Source of the DNA: Tropicimonas sp. IMCC6043
GTDB lineage: Bacteria; Pseudomonadota; Alphaproteobacteria; Rhodobacterales; Rhodobacteraceae
Direction of reading: 5' to 3'
Length of the DNA stretch: 64,000 nt
Assembly (NCBI RefSeq): GCF_004146235.1
Contig: NZ_SELO01000006.1
Location: 124,001-188,000 of the forward strand
Each line of letters starts with the position of its first letter. The first letter of the stretch is position 1. Shown here one piece after another: positions 17,631 through 26,492 of the stretch. The position numbers were made by a program, and so were the translations under genes. Under the pieces are notes generated by a model. That model was not told the DNA's origin and ran no database searches. It saw only the letters and a program-made list of their open reading frames with translations.

Positions 17631-18887
17631 ATGAAGTGGTTTTCCTTCCTGATTGCCGCGATCGTGGCGGCAATCGTGTACATGTTCATCATGGAACGGG
17701 AAGCGGTGTTCCGCTTTGCGGGTGTGACGGACGGGCCGGCAGCACAGGAGACCGAAGCGATCGAGGACATGGCCAGCGCGGTGGCGGAGGACGCGACGAA
17801 GCGCGTCTCCGTCGTGGTCGAAAGCTCGGTGGCGCATGAGATCGACAGTGCGGTGGTTCTCCGCGGCCGGACCGAGGCCGCGCGGCAGGTGACGGTGAAG
17901 GCCGAGACCTCGGGGCCCATCACCTCCGCGCCGCTGCGCAAGGGAACCATGGTCGAGACCGGCCAGCTGCTCTGCGCCATCGACACCGGCACACGCGAGG
18001 CCTCACTTGCCGAAGCGCGGGCGAAGCTGGCCTCGGCGAAGGCCGGGCTTCCGGTGTCCGAGGCGCGGGTGCGCGAGGCCGAGGCCCTTCTGGACGAAGC
18101 GGAGATCAACAACCGCGCCTCCGCCAAGCTGATCGAGCGGGGCTTTGCCTCCGAGACCAAGCTTGCCTCGACCAGGGCCGGCGTCTCCTCGGCGCTCGCC
18201 AATGTCGAATCGGCCCGGTCGGGCCTGGAATCCGCGCGCTCCGCCGTCGAGGCCGCCGAGGCGGCCGTGGCGCTGGCGCAGAAGGAACTCGACCGGATCA
18301 CCATGGAGGCGCCATTCGCTGGAATCCTGGAGACCGATACAGCCGAACTCGGCGCGTTGATGCAGCCGGGATCGGTCTGCGCCACGGTGATCCAGCTCGA
18401 CCCGATGAAGCTCGTGGGCTTCGTGCCGGAGACCCAGGTCGAGAAGGTCCGGCTCGGCGCGCGGGCCGGCGCAAGGCTGGTGAGCGGCCGGGAACTGCTC
18501 GGCGAGGTCACCTTTCTCGCCCGGTCGGCCGACCCGCTGACCCGCACCTTCCGCGTCGAGGTCGAGGTACCCAACCGGGATCTCTCGATCCGCGACGGCC
18601 AGACCGTGGAAATCGCCATCGAGGCGGCGGGCCAGATGGCGCATCTGCTGCCCGGCTCGTCCCTGACGCTCGACGATCACGGCGCACTCGGCGTGCGCGT
18701 GGCCGTCCCGGGCGATGACGGCCCCGTCGCGGCCTTCCGGCCGGTGCAGTTCCTGCGCGATACGCCCGACGGCGTCTATGTCGCCGGCCTGCCGGCGACG
18801 GCGGACGTGATCGTCGTGGGGCAGGAATACGTGACCGAAGGCGTGCCCATCGATCTCACCTTCCGCGGAACGGAGCTCGGTCAATGA
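17631..18887 (+). CDS. RND efflux membrane-fusion (periplasmic adaptor) protein
   Basis: This 418-residue adaptor links the RND pump encoded next door to an outer-membrane channel. It has an N-terminal membrane anchor (residues about 4-20). The lipoyl-like half QVTVKAETSGPITSAPLRKG is followed by a coiled-coil hairpin (about 125-215, rich in Ala, Glu and Arg). The second lipoyl half is RITMEAPFAGILE, followed by the beta-barrel domain with VGFVPETQVEKVRLG. The ATG at 17631 precedes the anchor. The permease starts 22 bp after its stop, so the two are one operon. No outer-membrane factor or regulator gene accompanies them. Confidence 0.93.
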   Translation: MKWFSFLIAAIVAAIVYMFIMEREAVFRFAGVTDGPAAQETEAIEDMASAVAEDATKRVSVVVESSVAHEIDSAVVLRGRTEAARQVTVKAETSGPITSAPLRKGTMVETGQLLCAIDTGTREASLAEARAKLASAKAGLPVSEARVREAEALLDEAEINNRASAKLIERGFASETKLASTRAGVSSALANVESARSGLESARSAVEAAEAAVALAQKELDRITMEAPFAGILETDTAELGALMQPGSVCATVIQLDPMKLVGFVPETQVEKVRLGARAGARLVSGRELLGEVTFLARSADPLTRTFRVEVEVPNRDLSIRDGQTVEIAIEAAGQMAHLLPGSSLTLDDHGALGVRVAVPGDDGPVAAFRPVQFLRDTPDGVYVAGLPATADVIVVGQEYVTEGVPIDLTFRGTELGQ

Positions 18888-18909
18888 CACGCGCCGGGGG
18901 AGAGGGCCC

Positions 18910-21900
18910 ATGACGGGCATCGTCGACTGGGCCTCCCACCACACCCGCATGGCAGTGGGCATCATCCTGCTGGCGCTGGTCGTCGGCGCGCAGACCTATA
19001 TCGGCCTGCCCAAGGAGGGCGAGCCGGATATCGAGATCCCGGCCGTCTTCATCTCGGTCCCCTTCCCCGGCATCTCGGCCGAGGATGCCGAGAAGCTGCT
19101 CGTGAAGCCGATGGAAACCGAGATGGCCGATCTCGACGGGCTGGACCGGATGACCGGAACCGCCGTCGAGGGTTATGCCAACCTGGTGATGGAGTTCGAT
19201 TTCGGCTGGGACAAGTCGGCCACGCTCGCCGATGTGCGCGCAGCGATGAACAAGGCCGAGGCGAGTTTCCCCGAAGGGGCCGAGAACTACACGGTGGAGG
19301 AGTTCAACTTCTCCGAATTCCCGATCATCATCGTCAACCTGACCGGCGCGCTGCCCGAACGGACCCTGCTGCGCGTCGCCAAGGACCTCCAGGACAAGCT
19401 TGAATCGCTCGAGCCGGTGCTGGAGGCCGCGCTGACCGGCCATCGTGACGAGATGGTCGAGGTGGTCATCGACCCGTTGAAGCTCGAAGCCTACAACGTC
19501 ACCGCCAGCGAACTCATCAGCGCCGTGGTCAACAACAACCAGCTGATCGCCGCGGGCGAGATCGATCGCGCGTCCGGGGCCTTCTCGGTCAAGATCCCCT
19601 CCTCCTTCGAATCCACTTCCGACATCTACGGGCTGCCGGTGAAGGTGAACGGGGATTCCGTCATCACGCTGGGCGATCTCGCAAGTATTTCTCTCACCTT
19701 CGAGGATCAGGTCGGCACGGCGCGGTTCAACGGCGAGACGACGGTGGCGCTTCAGGTGGTGAAGCGCAAGGGCTACAACATCATCGACACCGCCGCGCTG
19801 GTGCGTGAAACGATCCAGGTGGAGCGCGCCAAATGGCCGCCCGAGCTGCAGGACGCCATCGTCGTCGGCACCTCGAACGACCAGTCGGTTCAGGTCGAGA
19901 GCATGGTGCGCCAGCTCGAGGGCTCGGTGCTGACCGCGATCGGCCTCGTGATGATCGTCGTCCTCGCAGCGCTCGGCCCGCGCCCGTCACTGCTCGTCGG
20001 CTTCGCCATCCCGACCTCCTTCCTGCTCTGCTTCGGCTTCCTCGCGGCGATGGAGGTGACGATCTCCAACATGGTCATGTTCGGCCTGATCCTCGCCGTC
20101 GGCATGCTGGTCGACGGCGCCATCGTCGTGGTCGAATATGCCGACAAGCGCATCCAGCAGGGCACCGGGCCGATGCATGCCTATGTCGAGGCGGCCAAGC
20201 GGATGTTCTGGCCGATCGTCTCCTCGACCGCGACCACGCTCTGCGCCTTCCTTCCGATGCTGTTCTGGCCGGGGGTCTCCGGCGAGTTCATGAAGATGCT
20301 GCCGATCACGCTGATCTTCGTACTCTCGGCCTCGCTGGTCGTGGCGCTGGTTTTCCTGCCGGTCATCGGCGGAATTACGGGCCGCCTCGCGCGGCATTTC
20401 CACCATATCGCAGAGGCGCTGAACCGCCTGCCCTGGGTGGTCAAGGCGGCCCTCGTGCTGCCGTCGCTCTACCTGATCTTCCTCGGCGCCATGCAGGTTC
20501 TGAACCCGAGCTACATCCTGCCCCCCGGCACCCCGACGATGGCCGGCCGTGGCTTCGGCGTCTTCGTGCTCTTCTTCGGCGCCTTCGCCACTTCGATCAC
20601 CGCCGACGCCGCCAAGCCGCACTGGCGCAGGAAGCGCGTGAAGGCGGGCTACCAGAGGACAGCTTTCGGCCATTTCATCAAGTTCCTGGTCGCCAACCCG
20701 ATCATGCCGCTGGTGACGATCGGCGCGGTCGGCTTTTTCGTCGTCGCGACCTTCGGCTATTTCGGCGAACACAACAACGGTACCGAATTCTTCGTCGAGA
20801 ACGAGCCGGAACAGGCGATCATGTATGTCCGCGCCCGCGGCAACCTCTCGGTCGAGGAGAAGGACGCGCTCGTCCGCCAGGTCGAGGAGGTCGCACGTGC
20901 CGAACCGGGCGTCGAGTCGGTGTTCTCCTTTGCCGGTGAGGGAGGGCTCAACGCCAATACCGGTGGCGCACAGAGCCCGCGCGACACCATCGGCCAGGTG
21001 CAGATCGAACTGATCCGCTGGGAGAACCGCAAGGACCGACCCGAGCTCGACGGCGATCTCGTGCTGGAACGGCTGCAGGAGAAGACCGCGAATATTCCCG
21101 GCATCTATGTCGAGACGCTCGACCTCGCGATGGGCCCGGGTTCGGGCAAGCCGGTGCATCTGCGGCTCACCGGCGACGACTGGGAGAGCCTGCGCGCCGC
21201 GGTCGAAACGGCGCGGGCCAAATTCGCCTCGGTTCCGGGGCTGACCGATATCGAGGACACGCTGCCCCTGCCCGGCATCGACTGGCAGATCAACGTCGAC
21301 GTGGAGAAGGCCGGCCGCTACGGCGCCAATGTGTCCACCGTCGGCGCCATGGTGCAACTCGTCACCCGCGGGATCCTGCTCGACACGATGCGGGTCGACA
21401 GTTCCGACGAGGAAATCGACATCCGCGTGCGGCTGCCCGAGGAGGATCGGCTGCTGTCCACCCTCGACAGCCTCAAGGTGCGCACCGCCGACGGGTTGGT
21501 GCCGCTCTCCAACTTTGTCACCCGCAAGCCGGTTCCCAAGGTCGCGCGGATCGACCGGGTCGACAGCGCGCGCTATTACGACCTGAAGGCCGACGTTGCC
21601 TCGGGTCTCGTCGCCCTCGTCAATGCCGATGGCGACGCCGTCGAGACCGTCACCGCCGCGGCGGCCGAGGGGCCCGCGGCGGAGCGCATCCGCGCCGAAG
21701 GCCTGACCAAGGTGCCAGTCACCGCCTCAGAACGCATCGCGCTGCTGACCGACTGGATGGAGACTGAAGAACCCTTCGGCCCCGATATCGGCTGGCAATG
21801 GACCGGCGACGAAGAAGAGCAGCAGGACAGCCAGGCCTTCCTCGCCAAGGCTTTCGGCGCCGCCCTGGGCCTGATGTTCATCATCCTGCTGACGCAGTTT

Positions 21901-22629
21901 AACTCGATCTACAATTCCGTCCTGGTTCTGCTCGCCGTGGTGCTGTCCACCTCGGGCGTGCTGATCGGCATGCTGGTGATGGACCAGACCTTCTCGATCA
22001 TCATGACCGGCACCGGCATCGTCGCGCTCGCCGGCATCGTGGTGAACAACAACATCGTTCTGATCGACACCTATCAGGAATTCTCCGGCTACATGCCGAA
22101 GATCGAGGCGATCATCCGCACCGCGGAACAGCGGCTGCGCCCTGTGCTGCTCACCACCTCGACCACCATCGCCGGCCTCGCGCCGATGATGCTCGGGATC
22201 AGTCTCGATTTCTTCAACGGCGGCTACACGCTCGACAGCCCGACCGCGCTCTGGTGGAAGCAGCTCGCCACCGCCGTCGTCTTCGGCCTCGGCATCGCGA
22301 CCGTCCTGACCCTGGTGCTGACGCCGGCGATGCTTGCCGCGCGGGTGTGGTTCTGGGAAGGCGCCTATCGCTCTGTCCGCACCCTGGGCGCGCTGACCTT
22401 CGGCCGCAATTCGCGCGTCGCGCGCGACGTCGCGCTCAACCGCGCGGCCCGGCACGCCCGCAACCCGGAACTGATCTGGGTGCCCGATCCCGAGGTCGAA
22501 CAGGCGGCCGCCCCTGCGGCGCAAGCGGCCGCGCCCGCAGGCATCGAAGCGCCGCCTGCCGCGGACAGGCCGGAGCCGACCGGGAAGGACGTTCCCCCGC
22601 CGCATTCGCCGCTCCGTGCTGCCGAATAG
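18910..22629 (+). CDS. RND efflux permease, unusually long
   Basis: An AcrB/HAE1-type proton-driven exporter. Standard features are the N-terminal LPKEGEPDIEIPAVFISVPFPG, MVMFGLILAVGMLVDGAIVVVE in the central helix bundle (with the proton-relay Asp region), and GIVVNNNIVLIDTYQEF near the end. At 1239 residues it is about 200 longer than typical. Two extra hydrophobic segments (about residues 510-531 and 546-562) lie between the usual sixth and seventh helices. A proline/alanine-rich cytoplasmic tail (about 1190-1239) ends the protein. The asymmetry may matter for topology: the extra pair keeps the inside-outside order. Substrate is unknown. Confidence 0.9.
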   Translation: MTGIVDWASHHTRMAVGIILLALVVGAQTYIGLPKEGEPDIEIPAVFISVPFPGISAEDAEKLLVKPMETEMADLDGLDRMTGTAVEGYANLVMEFDFGWDKSATLADVRAAMNKAEASFPEGAENYTVEEFNFSEFPIIIVNLTGALPERTLLRVAKDLQDKLESLEPVLEAALTGHRDEMVEVVIDPLKLEAYNVTASELISAVVNNNQLIAAGEIDRASGAFSVKIPSSFESTSDIYGLPVKVNGDSVITLGDLASISLTFEDQVGTARFNGETTVALQVVKRKGYNIIDTAALVRETIQVERAKWPPELQDAIVVGTSNDQSVQVESMVRQLEGSVLTAIGLVMIVVLAALGPRPSLLVGFAIPTSFLLCFGFLAAMEVTISNMVMFGLILAVGMLVDGAIVVVEYADKRIQQGTGPMHAYVEAAKRMFWPIVSSTATTLCAFLPMLFWPGVSGEFMKMLPITLIFVLSASLVVALVFLPVIGGITGRLARHFHHIAEALNRLPWVVKAALVLPSLYLIFLGAMQVLNPSYILPPGTPTMAGRGFGVFVLFFGAFATSITADAAKPHWRRKRVKAGYQRTAFGHFIKFLVANPIMPLVTIGAVGFFVVATFGYFGEHNNGTEFFVENEPEQAIMYVRARGNLSVEEKDALVRQVEEVARAEPGVESVFSFAGEGGLNANTGGAQSPRDTIGQVQIELIRWENRKDRPELDGDLVLERLQEKTANIPGIYVETLDLAMGPGSGKPVHLRLTGDDWESLRAAVETARAKFASVPGLTDIEDTLPLPGIDWQINVDVEKAGRYGANVSTVGAMVQLVTRGILLDTMRVDSSDEEIDIRVRLPEEDRLLSTLDSLKVRTADGLVPLSNFVTRKPVPKVARIDRVDSARYYDLKADVASGLVALVNADGDAVETVTAAAAEGPAAERIRAEGLTKVPVTASERIALLTDWMETEEPFGPDIGWQWTGDEEEQQDSQAFLAKAFGAALGLMFIILLTQFNSIYNSVLVLLAVVLSTSGVLIGMLVMDQTFSIIMTGTGIVALAGIVVNNNIVLIDTYQEFSGYMPKIEAIIRTAEQRLRPVLLTTSTTIAGLAPMMLGISLDFFNGGYTLDSPTALWWKQLATAVVFGLGIATVLTLVLTPAMLAARVWFWEGAYRSVRTLGALTFGRNSRVARDVALNRAARHARNPELIWVPDPEVEQAAAPAAQAAAPAGIEAPPAADRPEPTGKDVPPPHSPLRAAE

Positions 22630-22846
22630 GCGCGTCGCGCCGGACACAAAGGCAGAAGAATCCAACCAAATTTCCGCCCGGCGGGCGGTTCGTCCGGTGC
22701 TGCGGGGTTTCGGCAACACTCCGCCCCACCCGCACCCCGCCGCCTCCGGGACGCTTGCGGGAGTTGATTCGCAGGGCCTAGATCGGAGAGAGGCACCCGA
22801 GAAAAAAACAACGGGGCCCGAGCAGGACGAAACGACAGGCACCCTC

Positions 22847-23551
22847 ATGACACAGACGCATTTCGCAACCGCGTGCGTGCTTACCCTTCTCTGTGGCCAG
22901 GCGGTGGCCGACGAACTCATCCCGGCCTCGGTGGCCCCCTTCCGCGAACCGCCGCTGATGGTGGACCGTTTCATCGGCGCCCATGCCGGTGTCTCGCTCG
23001 GTTTCGCCGCTCCAGGCAACGACGAGGTCGGCATCTCGGGCCCCGGCATCGCGGGCACCGAGGATATCGGCGAGCTCGGCCTTGGCGGCGCCGGGTTCGC
23101 GCTCCAGGTGGGCTACCGCTGGGATCTCGACACGGTGCTCCTCGGGGTGGAGGCATCGGCGCGCCTGGGCAATATCTCGGCCGATTTCGACACCGATGCC
23201 GGCGAAGGCTCGAACGAGCTCACGGGCGCGCTCTCGCTGCGCGGCGAGCTCGGCTGGGAGGCGCGCAGCGACACGCTGTTCTACGGGTTCGCCGGTGCGA
23301 CGCTCGGCAGTTTCGACTACGAGCTGTCGCGCACCGGCGGCGGCGAGATCGACGACAGCTTCAGCCGGACCGGCTATATCGGCGGGGTCGGCGTCGAGCG
23401 TGCGCTGAACGAGACCTGGTCGTTGCGCGGCGAGTATCAGTATTCGAACTTTGGCAGCGAGGAACTCGAGGGGGCCGGCGGGTACTCCACCAAGGTCACA
23501 CCGGATTTCCACAGTTTCTCGCTCGGGCTGAACTACAGCTTCGGGCGTTGA
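22847..23551 (+). CDS. Outer-membrane beta-barrel protein (Omp25/OmpA-like porin fold)
   Basis: A 234-residue protein with a signal peptide (residues 1-21, cleaved near VADE). The barrel domain has alternating strands: AHAGVSLGFA, ALQVGYRWDLDTVLLGVEAS, TGALSLRGELGWE, LFYGFAGATLGSF, YIGGVGVERALNETWSLRGEY. The C-terminal strand FSLGLNYSF ends in aromatic Phe-Gly-Arg. This is the eight-stranded Omp25-like fold common in alphaproteobacteria. The ATG at 22847 is chosen because it begins the signal peptide. It follows the efflux operon by 217 bp and is convergent with the DUF3422 gene. A role as the efflux channel is unlikely, as it is not a TolC protein. Confidence 0.82.
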   Translation: MTQTHFATACVLTLLCGQAVADELIPASVAPFREPPLMVDRFIGAHAGVSLGFAAPGNDEVGISGPGIAGTEDIGELGLGGAGFALQVGYRWDLDTVLLGVEASARLGNISADFDTDAGEGSNELTGALSLRGELGWEARSDTLFYGFAGATLGSFDYELSRTGGGEIDDSFSRTGYIGGVGVERALNETWSLRGEYQYSNFGSEELEGAGGYSTKVTPDFHSFSLGLNYSFGR

Positions 23552-23608
23552 CACCCTGAGACATCGCGCCTGCGCGCAGCCTCCGCGAGGGGCGTCTGCG
23601 GAGCGCGC

Positions 23609-24910
23609 TCAGTGCATCCGCTTGCGGATCTGCCGGACCATCAGGAACACAAGGAGCACCACGACCGGCGTGAGCAGCGACAGCGCCAGCCCCTTGGAGA
23701 CCCCCAGTGGCTCCAGCACCGGGTAGACCGCGTAGCCCGCAAGGCTCACCGCGTAGTAGCTGATCGCGACCACCGAGAGCCCCTCGACCGTCTCCTGCAA
23801 GCGCAGCGCCAGATCGGCGCGCCGGTCCATGCTTGCCAGCAGCCGCTGGTTCTGCGCCTGCCGCTCGACATCGACCCGTGTCCGCAGGAGGTCGCCTGCC
23901 CGCGCGGCCCGGTCGGCCATCGCCTTCAGCCTCGCCTCCGTCGACCGGATCGTCCGCATCGCCGGGTCGTAGCGCCGGCTCATGAACTCTTCGAAGGTCT
24001 GCCGCTCGCCGAACCGCGCCTCGCGCAGAACCCTGATCCGGTCATGCAGGATCGCTTCGTATGCTGCTGTCGCGCTCAGCCGGAAAGCGGAGGTCGCCAG
24101 CAGCGTCTCAAGCTCGGCCGAGATCGCCAGAAGCTGATCAAGCGCTTCCTCGGACGGACGCCGCTCGCCGGTGAGATCGCCCATCAGATGCGTGAGCCGC
24201 CCGTCGATCTCGCCCATCCGCTCACTCAGCTCGCGCGCCCTCGGCAGGCCGAGCAGCGACATCGTCTTGTAGATCTCGATCTCCGTCAGGCGCTGGACGA
24301 TCCGCCCGATCCGGCGGTTGCTGGTTCCCGGCCGCACGAAGACTGCCATCCGGATATGCCCCGACGTGTCGATCCGGAAATCTCCCGACACGATCGCCGC
24401 TTCCTCGAGAACCCAGGACGCGGCGATGCTTTCGGCCACGAACCAGTCGGAGATCTTTTCCGTCATCGGCGCATCTTCGCCCTCCGACAGGGTCTCGATC
24501 CGGATCAGCGCCGAGGTCATCCGCATGCCCGGCGCCTCCGCAAGCCAGTCCTGCGGCAGAAGCTCGTATTCGGCCGGGTCGAACGGGCGTTTCTCGAGCC
24601 CGTCGATGAACAGCGTGTAGGTCGTGAACTCGGTGTGGCATTCCCATTTCAGCTTGTGCAGGCCGATCTCGCCGAACCAATGCGTCGCGCCGGGCTTCGG
24701 ATGCGGCGCGCCGAACCGGTCGAGCATGGAAATCAGGTGCGCCCGGTCGCGGTCGCGGTCGCGCGCGGCGGCGTCCTTCGGCACCTTCAGCGCCAGAAAC
24801 AGCGCATGCGACGGCACCGTCAGCGACGGGAAAGGCCGCGCATGCAGTTCGTTGGCGGTCTCGTAGCGGCGCGGGTGGTCGGCCAGGGCGTTCGGGATAT
24901 CGGTGTTCAT
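23609..24910 (-). CDS. DUF3422 family membrane-anchored protein
   Basis: This 433-residue protein belongs to DUF3422, widespread in proteobacteria and without a proven function. The N-terminal region has the family segments NELHARPFPSL, LFLALKVP, HLISMLDRFGAPHP and HWFGEIGLHKLKWECHTEFTTYT. A central predicted coiled-coil (about 240-350) follows. Two membrane helices are near the C-terminus (about 382-398 and 405-423), followed by a basic tail RQIRKRMH. It is probably an inner-membrane protein with a large cytoplasmic domain. It is alone, upstream of nothing on its own strand within 80 bp. Confidence 0.88.
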   Translation of the reverse strand: MNTDIPNALADHPRRYETANELHARPFPSLTVPSHALFLALKVPKDAAARDRDRDRAHLISMLDRFGAPHPKPGATHWFGEIGLHKLKWECHTEFTTYTLFIDGLEKRPFDPAEYELLPQDWLAEAPGMRMTSALIRIETLSEGEDAPMTEKISDWFVAESIAASWVLEEAAIVSGDFRIDTSGHIRMAVFVRPGTSNRRIGRIVQRLTEIEIYKTMSLLGLPRARELSERMGEIDGRLTHLMGDLTGERRPSEEALDQLLAISAELETLLATSAFRLSATAAYEAILHDRIRVLREARFGERQTFEEFMSRRYDPAMRTIRSTEARLKAMADRAARAGDLLRTRVDVERQAQNQRLLASMDRRADLALRLQETVEGLSVVAISYYAVSLAGYAVYPVLEPLGVSKGLALSLLTPVVVLLVFLMVRQIRKRMH

Positions 24911-24991
24911 GAGGCCAGATACGCCGTCATCGGTATCGTCGCAAAAGGAAATCCGCGCGGTGCGGGAAATCGCGCGCGCAGCGTGCCCCGG

Positions 24992-25762
24992 CTACCAACT
25001 CCCGGTAACGCTGATCCGCAGAAGCCTCAGCCGCCGCGCGACGCCGCTCTCCTCCAACTCACCCGCGAGCACGCGTTCCGGCGCCGTCGCAGCGCGCCGG
25101 AGCGTCGGTTCGGCCCGCCAGGCCGCGCGCAGCGCCGGGGTCAGATTCGCCGGCAGTCCGGCGCGACGCGCCCGGGCAAGCCGCTCCAGCCCATCCTGCG
25201 CCAGCGCCCCGATCGCCGCAGGCTCGGCATCGACAAGCGGCTGCCGCCCGCGCGCCCGGAGTTCCGGAACCGCGCGCAGGAAACCGGCAAGTCCGCCGGC
25301 CCAGCCGACGGCGCGGATCGCCGCCTCGCACTCCTCCGGCGCGCCGAGCGCCTGCGCCGCCAGCCACATCAGCCCCGCCGACGTCGCCTCGATATACGCG
25401 TCGAACTGCCCTGTGGTCTCGAAGGGCGCGCGGTAGATGTCCCACCGCCGCGCGGCAACCAGCGCCTGCAACGGCTCGACCGGCAATCCCCGGTCCCGCA
25501 GCAGCTCGGTCAGCGGAATGGCGACCTCATGCGCCCGCAGCGGCGCGCCCGCCGCGATCTCGCCCAGAACGTCGTGCCACCATTGCAGCCGCATCTCGCA
25601 GATCATCGGCTCGGCGCTCACCCAGGGCGCGCGGGTGACTTCGACATTGAAGGCATAGAGCGGAAAGAGCGCAGCGCGGGCGGGCACCGGCGCCGTCATC
25701 GTCGCCAGGAAACGGTCCGGATCCCCCTTTTCGGTGATCGCTGCGCAATCCGCGATGCTCAT
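24992..25762 (-). CDS. Squalene/phytoene synthase-like protein (NDUFAF6-related)
   Basis: The 256-residue product has the fold of head-to-head prenyl synthases. RFLATMTAPVPARAALFPLYAFNVEVTR, EMRLQWWHDVL and WDIYRAPFETTGQFDAYIEATSAGLM mark it as the COG1562 type related to the mitochondrial complex I assembly factor NDUFAF6. The aspartate-rich DxxxD motif of true synthases is replaced: the first site reads ICEMRLQWWHD and the second is FDAYIEAT. Prenyl synthesis is therefore doubtful; a non-enzymatic or assembly role is plausible. The gene lies 7 bp from the methyltransferase and is probably co-transcribed with it and cimA. Confidence 0.8.
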   Translation of the reverse strand: MSIADCAAITEKGDPDRFLATMTAPVPARAALFPLYAFNVEVTRAPWVSAEPMICEMRLQWWHDVLGEIAAGAPLRAHEVAIPLTELLRDRGLPVEPLQALVAARRWDIYRAPFETTGQFDAYIEATSAGLMWLAAQALGAPEECEAAIRAVGWAGGLAGFLRAVPELRARGRQPLVDAEPAAIGALAQDGLERLARARRAGLPANLTPALRAAWRAEPTLRRAATAPERVLAGELEESGVARRLRLLRISVTGSW

Positions 25763-25769
25763 CGGCGGC

Positions 25770-26489
25770 TCATTCCGGCGCCACGACCGCCAGCAGATAG
25801 GCGATCCTGTCCGGCGCCGCGCGCCATGCGGCGATCTCCCGCTCGCCGTCCCGCAAGGCCGCCTCCGGCGCCGGCGTCACCTCGCCGCCGCGCAGATCCG
25901 CGATCCGCGCCTCCATCGGCGCGTAATAGGCCTCCCAGGCCGCGCCGGTGATGACCCGCGTGCCAAGGATTCGGTAGCCCGCCGCAGCAATCCGCTCCCG
26001 GATGCCGGCCTCGTCTGTGATCGCGGGATACTCTTCCCAGAAATCACGCACCGCTTGTGGCTCGGGCCCGCCGAGCAGAACCGGTTCGGAAAAGGCCACC
26101 CGCCCGCCCGGCGCCAGGGCCGGCCGCCAGGCCGTGAGCCCCTCGGTCACGCCGAGGAAATAGAGCGCGCCGGCACACCAGATGAGGTCATAGGGCCCTT
26201 CGAGCTCCGCCATCGAGCCCGCCCGCGCGGTCACCCGCGGCCCGAACCGCGCACAGCGCGCAGCGGCGGCCGCGGCAAAGGGCGCGTGCAGCTCGATCGC
26301 CTCGATCTCCGCCTCCGGCAGCGCCTCGGCCAGTGTCTCGGTATCCGCGCCGGGCCCGCAGCCCGCGTCGCAGACCCGCACCGCGCCGCGCGTCCCGGCC
26401 GTCGCGAGCGCCCAGGCCACATCTTCCGGCCCCCCCGGCCCTTCCCGCGGCAGGTCCCGGTGAAGGGTGAAGAAGGCGTCCCAATCCAT
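25770..26489 (-). CDS. Class I SAM-dependent methyltransferase
   Basis: A 239-residue Rossmann-fold methyltransferase. Motif I is VCDAGCGPGADTETLAEAL (residues 38-56), followed by the acidic IEAIEL of motif II, a DLIWCAGALYFLG segment and the GGRVAFSEPVLL strand. Substrate cannot be told; relatives in this position are often annotated as generic methyltransferases. The stop lies 7 bp before the squalene-synthase-like gene, and its start 3 bp after the cimA stop. The four genes cimA, methyltransferase, squalene-like and perhaps DUF3422 thus read in one direction with tight spacing. Confidence 0.85.
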   Translation of the reverse strand: MDWDAFFTLHRDLPREGPGGPEDVAWALATAGTRGAVRVCDAGCGPGADTETLAEALPEAEIEAIELHAPFAAAAAARCARFGPRVTARAGSMAELEGPYDLIWCAGALYFLGVTEGLTAWRPALAPGGRVAFSEPVLLGGPEPQAVRDFWEEYPAITDEAGIRERIAAAGYRILGTRVITGAAWEAYYAPMEARIADLRGGEVTPAPEAALRDGEREIAAWRAAPDRIAYLLAVVAPE

Positions 26490-26492
26490 CGA

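Noticed and set aside
23612-25951. 779-residue open frame on the plus strand across DUF3422 and the squalene-synthase-like gene
   Set aside because: It spans two genes and their gap on the opposite strand, has no domain, and is Arg/Pro-rich.
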